Shown: positions 19,534 to 28,577 of the stretch, piece by piece
How positions within the stretch are numbered: the stretch's first letter is position 1
Layout of the letters: each line of letters begins with the position of its first letter
Assembly (NCBI GenBank): GCA_036960605.1
Contig: JBALXI010000007.1
Coordinates: 62,001-126,000 of the forward strand
Origin: Oleispira sp036960605
GTDB taxonomy: Bacteria > Pseudomonadota > Gammaproteobacteria > Pseudomonadales > Oceanobacteraceae
Reading direction: 5' to 3'
DNA: 64,000 nt
Notes under the pieces: generated by a model
Databases searched by the model: none
The model's input: only the letters and a program-made list of their open reading frames with translations
Told to the model about the DNA's origin: nothing
Translations under genes and position numbers: made by a program

Positions 19534-20256
19534 ATGAAATATTTAAATCGAAAAGCGGGCACGTTGGCTATTGCTATTTTAAGTGCCAGTTTACTTAGCG
19601 CCTGCGGCAGTAGCAGTAATGACAATGCTAATGAAACGGACACTGTGTCTTACGACATTACCGTGACTAACCTAACCAGTAATCAGCCATTATCACCTCT
19701 GTTCGCTCAGCTTCACAGCAGCGAATACAGTGCTTGGAAAATAGGTTCAGCAGCCTCTGAAAATCTGGAGATATTGGCGGAAGGGGGCGATAATAGCGCC
19801 TTGTTAAATGCACAATCGTCTTACGTATACAGCGCGGTATCTGGGGTGGGAGCCATAGGGCCAGGAGTAGGCGGTATGCTTAGCATAGAAGCTGACGTTA
19901 ACTCTGAAATGAGTTCTGACCTGAAACTAACTCTAATTAGCATGCTGGTGAATACTAACGATGCTTTCGTCGGTAAAACGGGTATGGATTTGTCGAGTTT
20001 AGCCGTAGGTCAAACGGTAAAATACACGCTACCGACATACGATTCGGGTACAGAAGCCAATAGCGAACTGGCGGGCACTATTCCAGGCCCAGCAGATGGC
20101 GGTGAAGGATTTAATATGGCGCGTGACGATGTGGATTATGTCGCAAGACATCCAGGTGTCGTTGGAGTTGATCAGGGGTACAGTGAGTCAGTACTGAACA
20201 GTACTCATGGTTTTGATTCTCCAACCGCTGTGCTAACGATTACCCGTACTGAGTAA
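19534..20256 (+). CDS. Spondin-domain lipoprotein
   Basis: A 240-residue paralogue of the preceding protein. The ATG at 19534 is chosen because AGGAG lies 8 nt upstream; an in-frame TTG at 19528 is too close to it. The signal peptide ends in a lipobox LLSAC with Cys24, so it should be a lipid-anchored envelope protein. Spondin features are YDITVTNLTSNQPLSPLF, LEILAEGGD, VNTNDAFVGKTGMD and YDSGTEANSE. It may hold its secreted partner at the surface, but that is inference. Confidence 0.85.
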   Translation: MKYLNRKAGTLAIAILSASLLSACGSSSNDNANETDTVSYDITVTNLTSNQPLSPLFAQLHSSEYSAWKIGSAASENLEILAEGGDNSALLNAQSSYVYSAVSGVGAIGPGVGGMLSIEADVNSEMSSDLKLTLISMLVNTNDAFVGKTGMDLSSLAVGQTVKYTLPTYDSGTEANSELAGTIPGPADGGEGFNMARDDVDYVARHPGVVGVDQGYSESVLNSTHGFDSPTAVLTITRTE

Positions 20257-20274
20257 CATCGATAGGCTTTGAAT

Positions 20275-20312
20275 CCATGATCTGTCTTATTAATTAAGCA
20301 AGCAGATCATGG
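20275..20312. repeat. 10-bp perfect inverted repeat after spondin operon
   Basis: CCATGATCTG and CAGATCATGG flank an 18-nt AT-rich loop that is itself partly palindromic (CTTATTAATTAAG). There is no T-tract, so it is either a weak terminator or an operator or structure upstream of the response regulator gene. Confidence 0.6.
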
Positions 20313-20432
20313 GAACTTTAATTCTATCATTCCATCAAAGCTATTTGACCGCTAAGTAATATTTAGCGTATTACGTCATTAATTCACGTTAATAATTAGT
20401 GATTCATACTAAAAAAGCATTGTTGGCAAAAA

Positions 20433-21134
20433 ATGAACAAACGAATTTTAGTAATCGAAGACGATCAAGATATTAATAAATTGGTCGCGATGAATCTTAA
20501 AGACATGAACCACGATGTTGATACTTGCGGTAATGGTCGCCGAGGTTTTGAAATGGCTAGCAATGGCCAATACGATTTAATGGTATTGGATTTAATGCTA
20601 CCAGAAATGGATGGCTTAGAGATTTGTCGAACGTTACGAGCCGCCAATATCATAACCCCTATCTTGATGTTAACCGCTCGAGATAGTGAAGCTGACAGAG
20701 TCGTGGGTCTAGAAATGGGCGCTGATGATTATTTAACTAAGCCTTTTAGTGTGCGCGAATTACAGGCTCGTGTTAAAGCGATGCTCAGACGCATGGATAT
20801 GCTGAATAAACCTGCTCCACCAGCGGATGAGTTGGTGATTGATAATCTAGTAATTAATGTGGGCCAGCGTAAAGTTGTATTGTGTGATCAAGAAATAGAA
20901 CTCACCAGTACTGAATTCGATTTGCTTATTTATATGGCTCGTCAGCCCGGGATGGTCTTTAGCCGTGCTCAGTTATTGGATAGTGTATGGGGTTATCAAC
21001 ACAGTGGTTATGAACATACGGTAAATTCTCATATCAACCGTTTGCGTAATAAATTAGAAATAAATCCGTCAAAGCCAGACTATATTTTAACGGTTTGGGG
21101 CGTGGGCTATAAATTTGGTGGCAGTCATCGTTAA
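20433..21134 (+). CDS. OmpR-family response regulator
   Basis: A 233-residue two-domain regulator. The receiver domain has acidic residues Asp10/Asp11, phosphoacceptor Asp53 in LMVLDLMLPEMDG, and Lys103 in LTKPF. A winged-helix DNA-binding domain follows (ELTSTEFDLLIYMARQPG, VWGYQHSGYEHTVNSHINRLR). The histidine kinase gene starts just after it, so this is a two-component pair. Its place directly downstream of the spondin operon suggests those genes as targets, but no binding site can be assigned. Confidence 0.95.
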   Translation: MNKRILVIEDDQDINKLVAMNLKDMNHDVDTCGNGRRGFEMASNGQYDLMVLDLMLPEMDGLEICRTLRAANIITPILMLTARDSEADRVVGLEMGADDYLTKPFSVRELQARVKAMLRRMDMLNKPAPPADELVIDNLVINVGQRKVVLCDQEIELTSTEFDLLIYMARQPGMVFSRAQLLDSVWGYQHSGYEHTVNSHINRLRNKLEINPSKPDYILTVWGVGYKFGGSHR

Positions 21135-21179
21135 TGGGTTTTGTTAGATCCCTTTAATAAAATTATTAAGAGTCCTGTT

Positions 21180-22679
21180 ATGCGCAGTTTTGTCTTTTCG
21201 TTTTACAGTAAATTGTCGTTAGGCTTAGTCTTTAGCTTTATCGTCATGGGTATTATTTTGTTGGTAATGGCTCAGTATCTAACGCGTAGCTATCAAAACG
21301 AAGTGGAACAAAAACTACACCAGCAGTTGGCAGCGCACGTAGTGCACGATAACAAGCTGTTAAAAAATGGTGAAATTGATCATGACGCCTTAAAAAACGC
21401 TTTTCATTCGATGATGATTCTTGGACCCAGTTTCGAATTCTATATACTCGGGCCAAAAGGGCAGGTTAAAACGTATTCCGCTGACCCTCAGCGTATAAAA
21501 AAACACGTTATCGATATTCAACCCATTCAAGACTTTCTAAATAACCAATCGAACTTGCCCATTCTTGGGGATGACCCAAGAAGCGAAGATAAACATAAAA
21601 TATTTTCAGCGGCGCCTATTTTTGAAAGTATTCAAGGCAAAGAAGTCTTACAAGGATATTTGTACATCATCATCGGTGGTGAGATCTACGATGGCATCGT
21701 CGACTTGTTGCAGCAAAGCCATATTCTATCGTTAGCGGCCTGGAGCTTAGGCTTGGCCCTGTTCTTTGGTTTATTAGTGATTCTTATTCTATTTGCTTTG
21801 TTAACTAGACCGTTACGCCGCTTAACCCAAGACATGCAGCAGTTTAGGCAAGAAGGCTTTGAATATGGCCAATTACCGACGTCCCAGTGGCAACAAAATT
21901 CGGCAGATGAGATAGAGCGTTTAGGCAGTACTTTTAATGAGATGGCGAAGACGCTCAATATTCAATATCAAAAAGTAAAGAATACCGATGAGTTACGCCG
22001 TGAATTGATCTCGTACGTCTCACACGATTTACGTACGCCACTGGCATCCTTGCAAGGGTATTTGGAAACATGGCATTTGAAAAATAAACAACTAACGCCA
22101 CAAGAGGGCGAAGAACTGATTAATGTGGCGATGAAAAACGCGCAGCACATGAGTCGGTTAATTGAACAACTTTTTGAATTAGCGCATTTAGACAGTGAAA
22201 CTATCACGTTAACCACCGAGCCATTAGGCATCGCAGAATTTGCGCAAGATGTATTGCAGAAAATGGCGCTAGAGGCGAGTAAAAAGGAGGTGAGTTTAAA
22301 CATAGAGCCAAAAGACCTTTCTATTGTGGTAATGGCCAATATCGAAAAGCTAGAAAATGTTTTCACCAACTTGATCGATAACGCATTACGTCATTGTAGA
22401 GCGGGCGATAGCATTGAAATTAATATAATGCCTTCGTCCAATGCGGGTCAATTAACGGTGAGCGTAATAGACACAGGCCTTGGTATAGCAGTACAAGATC
22501 TCCCCCTTATCTTCGATGCTCACTTTAGAGCCAGTAATAGCGTACGAGGCAAGGGTCTAAATAGCGGATTAGGCTTAGCCATTAGTAAGCGCATTATTGA
22601 ATTACACGGATCAGAGCTAATGGTCATCAGTAAGCTTGGTAAGGGCACTCAGTTTTCATTCGATTTACAGTCGGCTTAG
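21180..22679 (+). CDS. Membrane sensor histidine kinase
   Basis: A sensor of about 499 residues. A membrane helix (residues 10-32) and a periplasmic loop (about 33-180) precede a second helix (LGLALFFGLLVILILFALLT) and a HAMP domain. HisKA carries the phospho-His at about 281 in YVSHDLRTPLASL. The ATPase has the N-box NLIDNALRH, DTGLGIAV and GLGLAISK. An in-frame TTG at 21141 would add 13 residues, but the ATG at 21180 places the start close to the first helix as usual. It is the cognate kinase of the preceding regulator. Confidence 0.93.
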   Translation: MRSFVFSFYSKLSLGLVFSFIVMGIILLVMAQYLTRSYQNEVEQKLHQQLAAHVVHDNKLLKNGEIDHDALKNAFHSMMILGPSFEFYILGPKGQVKTYSADPQRIKKHVIDIQPIQDFLNNQSNLPILGDDPRSEDKHKIFSAAPIFESIQGKEVLQGYLYIIIGGEIYDGIVDLLQQSHILSLAAWSLGLALFFGLLVILILFALLTRPLRRLTQDMQQFRQEGFEYGQLPTSQWQQNSADEIERLGSTFNEMAKTLNIQYQKVKNTDELRRELISYVSHDLRTPLASLQGYLETWHLKNKQLTPQEGEELINVAMKNAQHMSRLIEQLFELAHLDSETITLTTEPLGIAEFAQDVLQKMALEASKKEVSLNIEPKDLSIVVMANIEKLENVFTNLIDNALRHCRAGDSIEINIMPSSNAGQLTVSVIDTGLGIAVQDLPLIFDAHFRASNSVRGKGLNSGLGLAISKRIIELHGSELMVISKLGKGTQFSFDLQSA

Positions 22680-22730
22680 TTGTCGTAAAATAGCGAAAAT
22701 ATTGGTAGGAATGCTGATTAAAGTACAGCC

Positions 22731-22771
22731 AGAAAAGCCGTATTAGAAGTGATTCTAATACGGCTTTTTTG
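22731..22771 (+). terminator. Terminator of the two-component operon
   Basis: A 12-bp perfect stem (GCCGTATTAGAA and complement) with loop GTGA lies between A4 and T6. It is nearly the same sequence as the terminator at 17349-17389. Confidence 0.9.
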
Positions 22772-22912
22772 TATGTATTTCATTGTCATCGATGAAATCT
22801 ATAAAAATTTTGAGCTTCGGCAAGTTAATGCCAGTAATAAGTAAGCAGGATGGCTATATTTAACATATTCTATATATAATTAAATTTTCTATACTTATGC
22901 TTTGAGGCATTT

Positions 22913-24040
22913 ATGAAACCATCGTTCTCGAAATACCTGCTCACCTTTACATCCTTGTGTGGTTTGCTATCACCTACCGTATTATTAGCGAATGATGCTG
23001 ATACCAATAAACCGTTACCGGGTGTGATTTATTCGAACGTTGATTATTCTGATATTAGTCCAGCGTTCAATGTTATTGGACGTATTCAAGCGACTGAGCG
23101 CGTTGAAATATTATCTCGAGTATCGGGTTTTTTAGAAGAACGTTTGTTTGACGAAGGCCGCAGTGTTAATGCCGGTGACGTTTTATTTCGTATTGAGCAA
23201 GCCAGTTATAAAATTCAAAAGCAGCAGGCGCAAGCAGAGCTTGCCGGTGCAAAAGCAGGCCTGAAGAACGCCGAGGCTGAGTTAAAGCGCAGTCAGCAGC
23301 TCCGTAAGAAAGGGGCTTCTTCAGTATCTGCAGTTGAATTAGCGGAAGCCAACCGTGATAAAGCTAAAGCACAGGTCATGCTTGCTCAGGCTGGTTTGGA
23401 TAGTGCCATTTTAAATCTATCGTATACCGAAATTAAAACACCGATCTCTGGTCGTATCAGCAAAGCGAGCTTTAGTGTTGGTAACTTTATTAGTACTACC
23501 TCGGGAGTGCTCGCGACTGTCGTGACAACGCATCCTGTGTATGTGGAATCAAATATCAGTGAGAAGTTGATGATTGAAGCGCGTCGCCAAGGATTAAATC
23601 TAGAAAATCCACCTGTTGCACCTTCGTTAGTATTAAGTGATGGCAGCCTCTATGAGCACAAAGGTCAGTTTGAGTTTGTTAGCCCTGAAGTCGATATCAA
23701 TACCGATACTATTTTGATACGTGCGTCTTTTCCGAATGAAGGGGGCTTATTGCTACCAGGGGAATTTGTTAGCGTGCGCATCGCACAAAAAAATCAACAA
23801 CCGATTATAGCCGTGACTCAATCCGCGATTCAAAAAGATAACGAAGGCTATTATGTATTGGTGATTGATCGCGAGAATAAGGTTGAGGTAAGAAAAGTGC
23901 AATTGGGTATACAAGAGAAAGGTTTATGGGAAGTCACCGCCGGGTTAAACATTGGTGAGCGCATTGTGGTTGAGGGGTTACAAAAAGTGCAGCCAGGCAT
24001 GAAAGTGAATGCTGTAGAACAAACCACTAAAACTCACTAG
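22913..24040 (+). CDS. RND efflux periplasmic adaptor (AcrA/MexA type)
   Basis: A 375-residue membrane-fusion protein with an N-terminal signal (residues 5-26, ending LLAN). It shows the biotinyl-lipoyl halves VEILSRVSGFLEERLFDEGRS and YTEIKTPISGRISKASFSVG around a coiled-coil hairpin (residues 95-160, rich in Ala, Lys and Gln). The beta-barrel and membrane-proximal domains follow. It bridges the inner-membrane pump to an outer-membrane channel. GAGG lies 6 nt before the ATG. The pump gene begins 26 nt downstream; no TolC-like gene is present, so an outer-membrane factor encoded elsewhere must serve. Confidence 0.93.
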   Translation: MKPSFSKYLLTFTSLCGLLSPTVLLANDADTNKPLPGVIYSNVDYSDISPAFNVIGRIQATERVEILSRVSGFLEERLFDEGRSVNAGDVLFRIEQASYKIQKQQAQAELAGAKAGLKNAEAELKRSQQLRKKGASSVSAVELAEANRDKAKAQVMLAQAGLDSAILNLSYTEIKTPISGRISKASFSVGNFISTTSGVLATVVTTHPVYVESNISEKLMIEARRQGLNLENPPVAPSLVLSDGSLYEHKGQFEFVSPEVDINTDTILIRASFPNEGGLLLPGEFVSVRIAQKNQQPIIAVTQSAIQKDNEGYYVLVIDRENKVEVRKVQLGIQEKGLWEVTAGLNIGERIVVEGLQKVQPGMKVNAVEQTTKTH

Positions 24041-24066
24041 CCGTTGCGATAAATAGGAACGAATTT

Positions 24067-27000
24067 ATGTTTTCATTATTTTTTATTAAGCGGCCGAAAT
24101 TTGCGCTGGTTATTTCGATATTGACCATTATTGCTGGCGGGATATCTCTTTTATCTTTACCCGTTGCGCAATACCCAGAAATTACACCGCCACAAGTGCA
24201 GGTAACTGCGCAATATCCTGGTGCGAATGCAGAAGTATTAGAGCAGGCCGTGGCAGCGCCCATTGAAGCGCAGGTTAATGGTGTTGATAATATGATATCG
24301 ATGAGCTCGACCAGCAGTAATGATGGTAGTTACTCATTGAAAATCACGTTTGCTGCCGGTACTGATCCCGATCAAGCCGCGATTAATGTTCAAAATCGTG
24401 TTGCGCTGGCGACGAGTGTATTGCCTCAAGAAGTCGTGCGCCAAGGTGTGACTACCAAGAAGCAAGCAGCGAATATGTTATTGATTATCAATTTGTTCTC
24501 TGACGATAGTCGTTACGATGAATTGTATTTAAGTAATTATGCTTCGATTAATTTACAAGACTCACTTGCCCGAATTAATGGCGTCGGCAACGTATCTCAA
24601 TTTGCAGCGCAAGATTATGGAATGCGTATTTGGTTAAACCCTAATCGCTTATTGTCTTTAAGCTTAACCACTGAAGACGTGATTAGCGCGATTAAAAACC
24701 AGAATGTACAAGCCTCCGTCGGTACGATTGGTACTCCGCCTATTGTTAGTGAACAGCAGTTTCAATATACCTTACGAGCTCAAGGACGTTTAACGTCAGT
24801 CGAAGAGTTTGAAAACATCATTATACGCTCTGAAGGCTCTGCCAACGTCTATCTTAAAGATGTTGCCCGCTTGGAATTGGGATCTCAAACTTACGGTGTT
24901 AGTAGTGAGTTGAATAAAAAACCCGCGGCGAACATCGCTATTTATCAAAGCCCTGGGGCCAACGCGATTGATGTTGCCGATAATATATATCTAGAGTTAG
25001 AAAATTTATCTAAGCGTTTTCCTGAAGGTATGAAGTACGACATTCTATTTGATAGTACCAAATTTGTACGCGCGTCTTTAAAGGAAGTGGTACAGACCTT
25101 GATGATTACTTTCGTTTTAGTGGTATTAGTCACGTATCTCTTCTTGAGTGACTGGCGTGCAACGCTTATTCCTGCAGCGACAATTCCAGTATCGTTAATC
25201 GGTAGTTTCATCGCACTGCAAGCGTTTGGCTTTACGATTAATACTATCTCGCTATTTGCGCTGATTTTAGCGATAGGGATTGTGGTGGATGATGCCATTG
25301 TGGTGGTCGAGAATGTTAAGCGGCACATGCAAGATGATGACTTATCGGCCCCTGAAGCAACTGCCGTCGCGATGAAAGAAGTAACAGGTCCTATTGTTGC
25401 GACGACCTTGGTTTTACTAGCTGTATTTATTCCTGTTTCTTTTATGCCTGGGATATCAGGTGAGCTGTATAAACAGTTTGCGTTGACGATATCGATAGCC
25501 GTCAGCTTGTCGTCGCTGAATGCTTTAACCTTGTCGCCTGCATTGTGTGCTCTGTTATTGAAAAAAGACGGCGACAGCGATGCTTGGATTTTTAGAAAAT
25601 TCAATTCTGGCCTAGATAAAGTTCGTGATGGCTATATTAATAAAGTCAGCTTTTTAAACCGTAATCTGGGATTTACCATGGGCTTGTTGGCTGCAATTAC
25701 AGTAGGCACTGTCTACATGTTTGCGACAACTCCAACAGGGTTTATTCCTTACGAAGATACTGGCGCTTTATTTATTAATGCACAATTACCCGATGGCGCA
25801 TCGTTAAATCGAACGCAGGAAGTCATGCGTGAAGTGCAAGATAAGGTGCTAGCAATAGACGGCGTTAGCGATATTATTGCCATTAACGGCTTCAGCTTAT
25901 TGGGCGGAGCGGCGTCTAACTCGGCACTGGCAATTCCTATTATGGATGATTGGAGTGAGCGTACTGGCGAAGGTTTAGCGTGGTATGAAATTCTAGGACG
26001 TATTAATACGGAGCTACAGGGGATTGCAGCGGGTAATATTATTTCTTTCCCGACGCCACCAATTCCTGGTTTAGGCACGGCCGGTGGACTTGAAGGGCAA
26101 TTATTGGATCTTCGCAGTGGCTCTCCGCAAGACCTTGCTCAAGCGACCCGTAGTTTAATTTTTGCCGCTAATCAGTCTCCGGTATTTAAACGTATTTACA
26201 GTACTTATTCTGCCAATGTGCCGCAGCAAGAAATCATTGTCGATCGTGAAAAAGCGCAGAGTTTAGGCATTCCCGTCGCAACAATTTTCTCAACGTTAGC
26301 GTCTCAGCTCGGCACGCAATATGTGAACGACTTTAATTTGTTCGGTAAAAATTATCGTGTAATGGTGCAGGCCGATGCTGAATTCCGCGATAATATTGAA
26401 GATATTAATAGTATTCATGTACGCAGTAATAGTGGCCATATGGTGCCGATTAATGCGCTGATTAGTATTAAGCCTGTGTTAGGACCTCAGTCTCTGAACC
26501 GTTATAACCTTTATCGAACGGCGGCTATTCAGGCCACCGTTGCTGATGGCTACAGTTCAGGTGATGGCATAGCGGCTTTAGAGGATATTGCTAAGGATGT
26601 ATTGCCTGATGGCTACGCTATTGAATGGACGGGGACGGCGGTACAAGAACAAGAAGCTGGCAGCTTAGTATTAATTATCTTTGCTTTGGCCTTTTTGTTT
26701 GCTTATTTATTCTTAGTCGCTCAATACGAAAGTTGGACGATTCCTGTTGCGGTTATGCTGTCTGTCATCATTGCCTTATGCGGCGCAATTTTACCGCTAT
26801 GGTTGATTGCACCTTTGACCAATAACATTTATTCGCAGGTTGGGGTGGTGATGCTGATTGGTTTGGCCAGTAAAACGGCCATCTTAATTGTGGAGTTTGC
26901 TAAAGAACGTTTTGAGAAGGGAGAAGACGTAATAACCGCTGCTAAGAATGCTGCGCGCTTACGTTTCCGTGCAGTATTGATGACGGCATTATCTTTTATC

Positions 27001-27186
27001 TTGGGTGTGCTTCCGCTGATCGTCTCTTCTGGCCCAGGTGCTGCCAGCCGTATTTCTATTGGTTTTGTAGTATTGGGCGGTATGGTATTCGCAACGTTTA
27101 TCGGTATTTTCTTTATTCCAGCGTTATATGTAGCGATGCAGACGTTGAGAGATAAAGTGAAAGGGAAAGGAAATAGCCAAACGTAA
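24067..27186 (+). CDS. RND multidrug efflux pump (AcrB/MexB, HAE1 family)
   Basis: A 1039-residue inner-membrane proton/drug antiporter of normal length. The N-terminus MFSLFFIKRPKFALVISI, the helix-4 region with proton-relay acids (GIVVDDAIVVVENVKRHM), GFIPYEDTGALFINAQLP and VGVVMLIGLASKTAILIVEFA are diagnostic. Twelve helices and two large periplasmic loops are evident. It lies in an operon with its adaptor. No local TetR or MarR regulator is adjacent; the convergent AraC gene is more likely tied to the phospholipase gene beyond it. Confidence 0.96.
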   Translation: MFSLFFIKRPKFALVISILTIIAGGISLLSLPVAQYPEITPPQVQVTAQYPGANAEVLEQAVAAPIEAQVNGVDNMISMSSTSSNDGSYSLKITFAAGTDPDQAAINVQNRVALATSVLPQEVVRQGVTTKKQAANMLLIINLFSDDSRYDELYLSNYASINLQDSLARINGVGNVSQFAAQDYGMRIWLNPNRLLSLSLTTEDVISAIKNQNVQASVGTIGTPPIVSEQQFQYTLRAQGRLTSVEEFENIIIRSEGSANVYLKDVARLELGSQTYGVSSELNKKPAANIAIYQSPGANAIDVADNIYLELENLSKRFPEGMKYDILFDSTKFVRASLKEVVQTLMITFVLVVLVTYLFLSDWRATLIPAATIPVSLIGSFIALQAFGFTINTISLFALILAIGIVVDDAIVVVENVKRHMQDDDLSAPEATAVAMKEVTGPIVATTLVLLAVFIPVSFMPGISGELYKQFALTISIAVSLSSLNALTLSPALCALLLKKDGDSDAWIFRKFNSGLDKVRDGYINKVSFLNRNLGFTMGLLAAITVGTVYMFATTPTGFIPYEDTGALFINAQLPDGASLNRTQEVMREVQDKVLAIDGVSDIIAINGFSLLGGAASNSALAIPIMDDWSERTGEGLAWYEILGRINTELQGIAAGNIISFPTPPIPGLGTAGGLEGQLLDLRSGSPQDLAQATRSLIFAANQSPVFKRIYSTYSANVPQQEIIVDREKAQSLGIPVATIFSTLASQLGTQYVNDFNLFGKNYRVMVQADAEFRDNIEDINSIHVRSNSGHMVPINALISIKPVLGPQSLNRYNLYRTAAIQATVADGYSSGDGIAALEDIAKDVLPDGYAIEWTGTAVQEQEAGSLVLIIFALAFLFAYLFLVAQYESWTIPVAVMLSVIIALCGAILPLWLIAPLTNNIYSQVGVVMLIGLASKTAILIVEFAKERFEKGEDVITAAKNAARLRFRAVLMTALSFILGVLPLIVSSGPGAASRISIGFVVLGGMVFATFIGIFFIPALYVAMQTLRDKVKGKGNSQT

Positions 27187-27227
27187 ACTTAAAAATCTTA
27201 GATTGCCATAAGCTTTCACTTCATAAT

Positions 27228-27275
27228 AAAAACATCTTATTCTATTGGTTTAAACCGATAGAGTGAGGTGTTTTT
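27228..27275. terminator. Bidirectional terminator between RND operon and AraC gene
   Basis: A long stem pairs AAAAACATCTTATTCTATTGG with its partner across TTTAAACC, using several G-U pairs on the plus strand, and ends in a T-run. It overlaps the stop codon of the converging AraC gene. Confidence 0.8.
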
Positions 27276-28305
27276 ATTTGTCCATTTTTTGACGATATTC
27301 TTTAGGAGTAGAGTCTGTCCAGCGCTTAAATGCTTTATGAAATGCACTGTTATCGTTAAAGCCCATCTGAAAAGCGACCTCGCAGATTGTTAATTGCTTA
27401 TTATTCAGCAACTGTTTTGCTTGTTGTGTACGGAAGAACTTAAGCTCATCTTGAAAACTCGTACCTTCTTGCTGAAGTCGACGCTGCAGAGTTCTAGGTG
27501 TCATATTAAATTGTTGGGCAATACTCTCCATATCTACCGTAAAACTTACATCCTGTACTTGTAAATAACGCCACAGTCTTAACGTTAAGGCATCTTTGTT
27601 TTCAACTTCATGCAACAGCTGATGTAATTCAACGTTTAGTAATTCAGCAATACGCGGATTCGGATTATAAATGGGAGATTCTAATATCGCCAAAGGGAAA
27701 ATGGCTTGGTTATTCTCTTGCTCGAACAGCACTTTAGTTTTTAAAATACGCTCATATTCTGCAATATTAGCAGCGGGTTTGTGTCGGAAATGAATTTCGA
27801 TAGGGCGGTTGTGCTCGCCGTATTCTTTGTTCATAACAAAGAGGCCAATATTAATTAAAGCCGAAATATCTTGTTCAATAATGTGTCTGATACTCTCAGC
27901 TTCGTATTGCTGAGAATGAATACGATTGACCGCACAGTTATTTTCAATGATGACTTCGGAAACAAAAATATTGTTGATAATAAATTCGACAGAAAGAATG
28001 CTTTCTAACGCTTCTGCCAAGTTATTACAATTCATCATGATCTGGCCTAAAAGCCCATAATCATTAGGATGTATTTTTTCTCCGACGTGTAGGCCAATGA
28101 TTGGATCACTGGTAATACTTTCTGCACTTTGCCAAGCTTCATTCAACGTCGCTAAAGGAACGCGATTGAAATAGTATTCTTGCTCACTGTATTGCCCGGT
28201 AAGTGCATGAATTTCAGGTGACTGAAATCCCATTCGCTCTAACGCATTATTAATAATGTTTAGGTAATGAATACTGACGGATGGGTGCTTATAAGCATTA
28301 GGCAT
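27274..28305 (-). CDS. AraC-family regulator (OruR/ArgR-type sensor half)
   Basis: A 343-residue regulator. Residues 1-230 resemble the AraC arabinose-binding-type domain (ITSDPIIGLHVGEKIHPNDYGLLGQIMMNCNNL). Residues 245-340 hold two helix-turn-helix motifs (SIAQQFNMTPRTLQRRLQQEG and ICEVAFQMGFNDNSAFHKAF, ending KRWTDSTPKEYRQ). It is divergent from the first phospholipase-like gene across 272 nt, which makes it the natural regulator of that gene. Similar AraC genes at 38980, 33957 and 51812 show a local expansion of this type. Confidence 0.9.
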   Translation of the reverse strand: MPNAYKHPSVSIHYLNIINNALERMGFQSPEIHALTGQYSEQEYYFNRVPLATLNEAWQSAESITSDPIIGLHVGEKIHPNDYGLLGQIMMNCNNLAEALESILSVEFIINNIFVSEVIIENNCAVNRIHSQQYEAESIRHIIEQDISALINIGLFVMNKEYGEHNRPIEIHFRHKPAANIAEYERILKTKVLFEQENNQAIFPLAILESPIYNPNPRIAELLNVELHQLLHEVENKDALTLRLWRYLQVQDVSFTVDMESIAQQFNMTPRTLQRRLQQEGTSFQDELKFFRTQQAKQLLNNKQLTICEVAFQMGFNDNSAFHKAFKRWTDSTPKEYRQKMDK

Positions 28306-28577
28306 AGTTTTATTTTTTATTTTTTCGATTGGGTATTATAGAGCTAAATGAAACGATAGTACTTATATATAGGGATATTGGCTTCGTTTGACCTAAATAG
28401 AATCTACCAGATTTAGCGCATATTGTAATGCTTTAGTATTAATATTGGGTTAGCCAATCGTTAGCAGTTTAGCTCAAAAAAATGGCGCAATAGTTCAGGA
28501 TATTGTCATCTTTGGATGATGTATTTGACCTCAAAAACTCTTACTTTGATCGTGAATTATAAAAATAAGAGAAAAAC

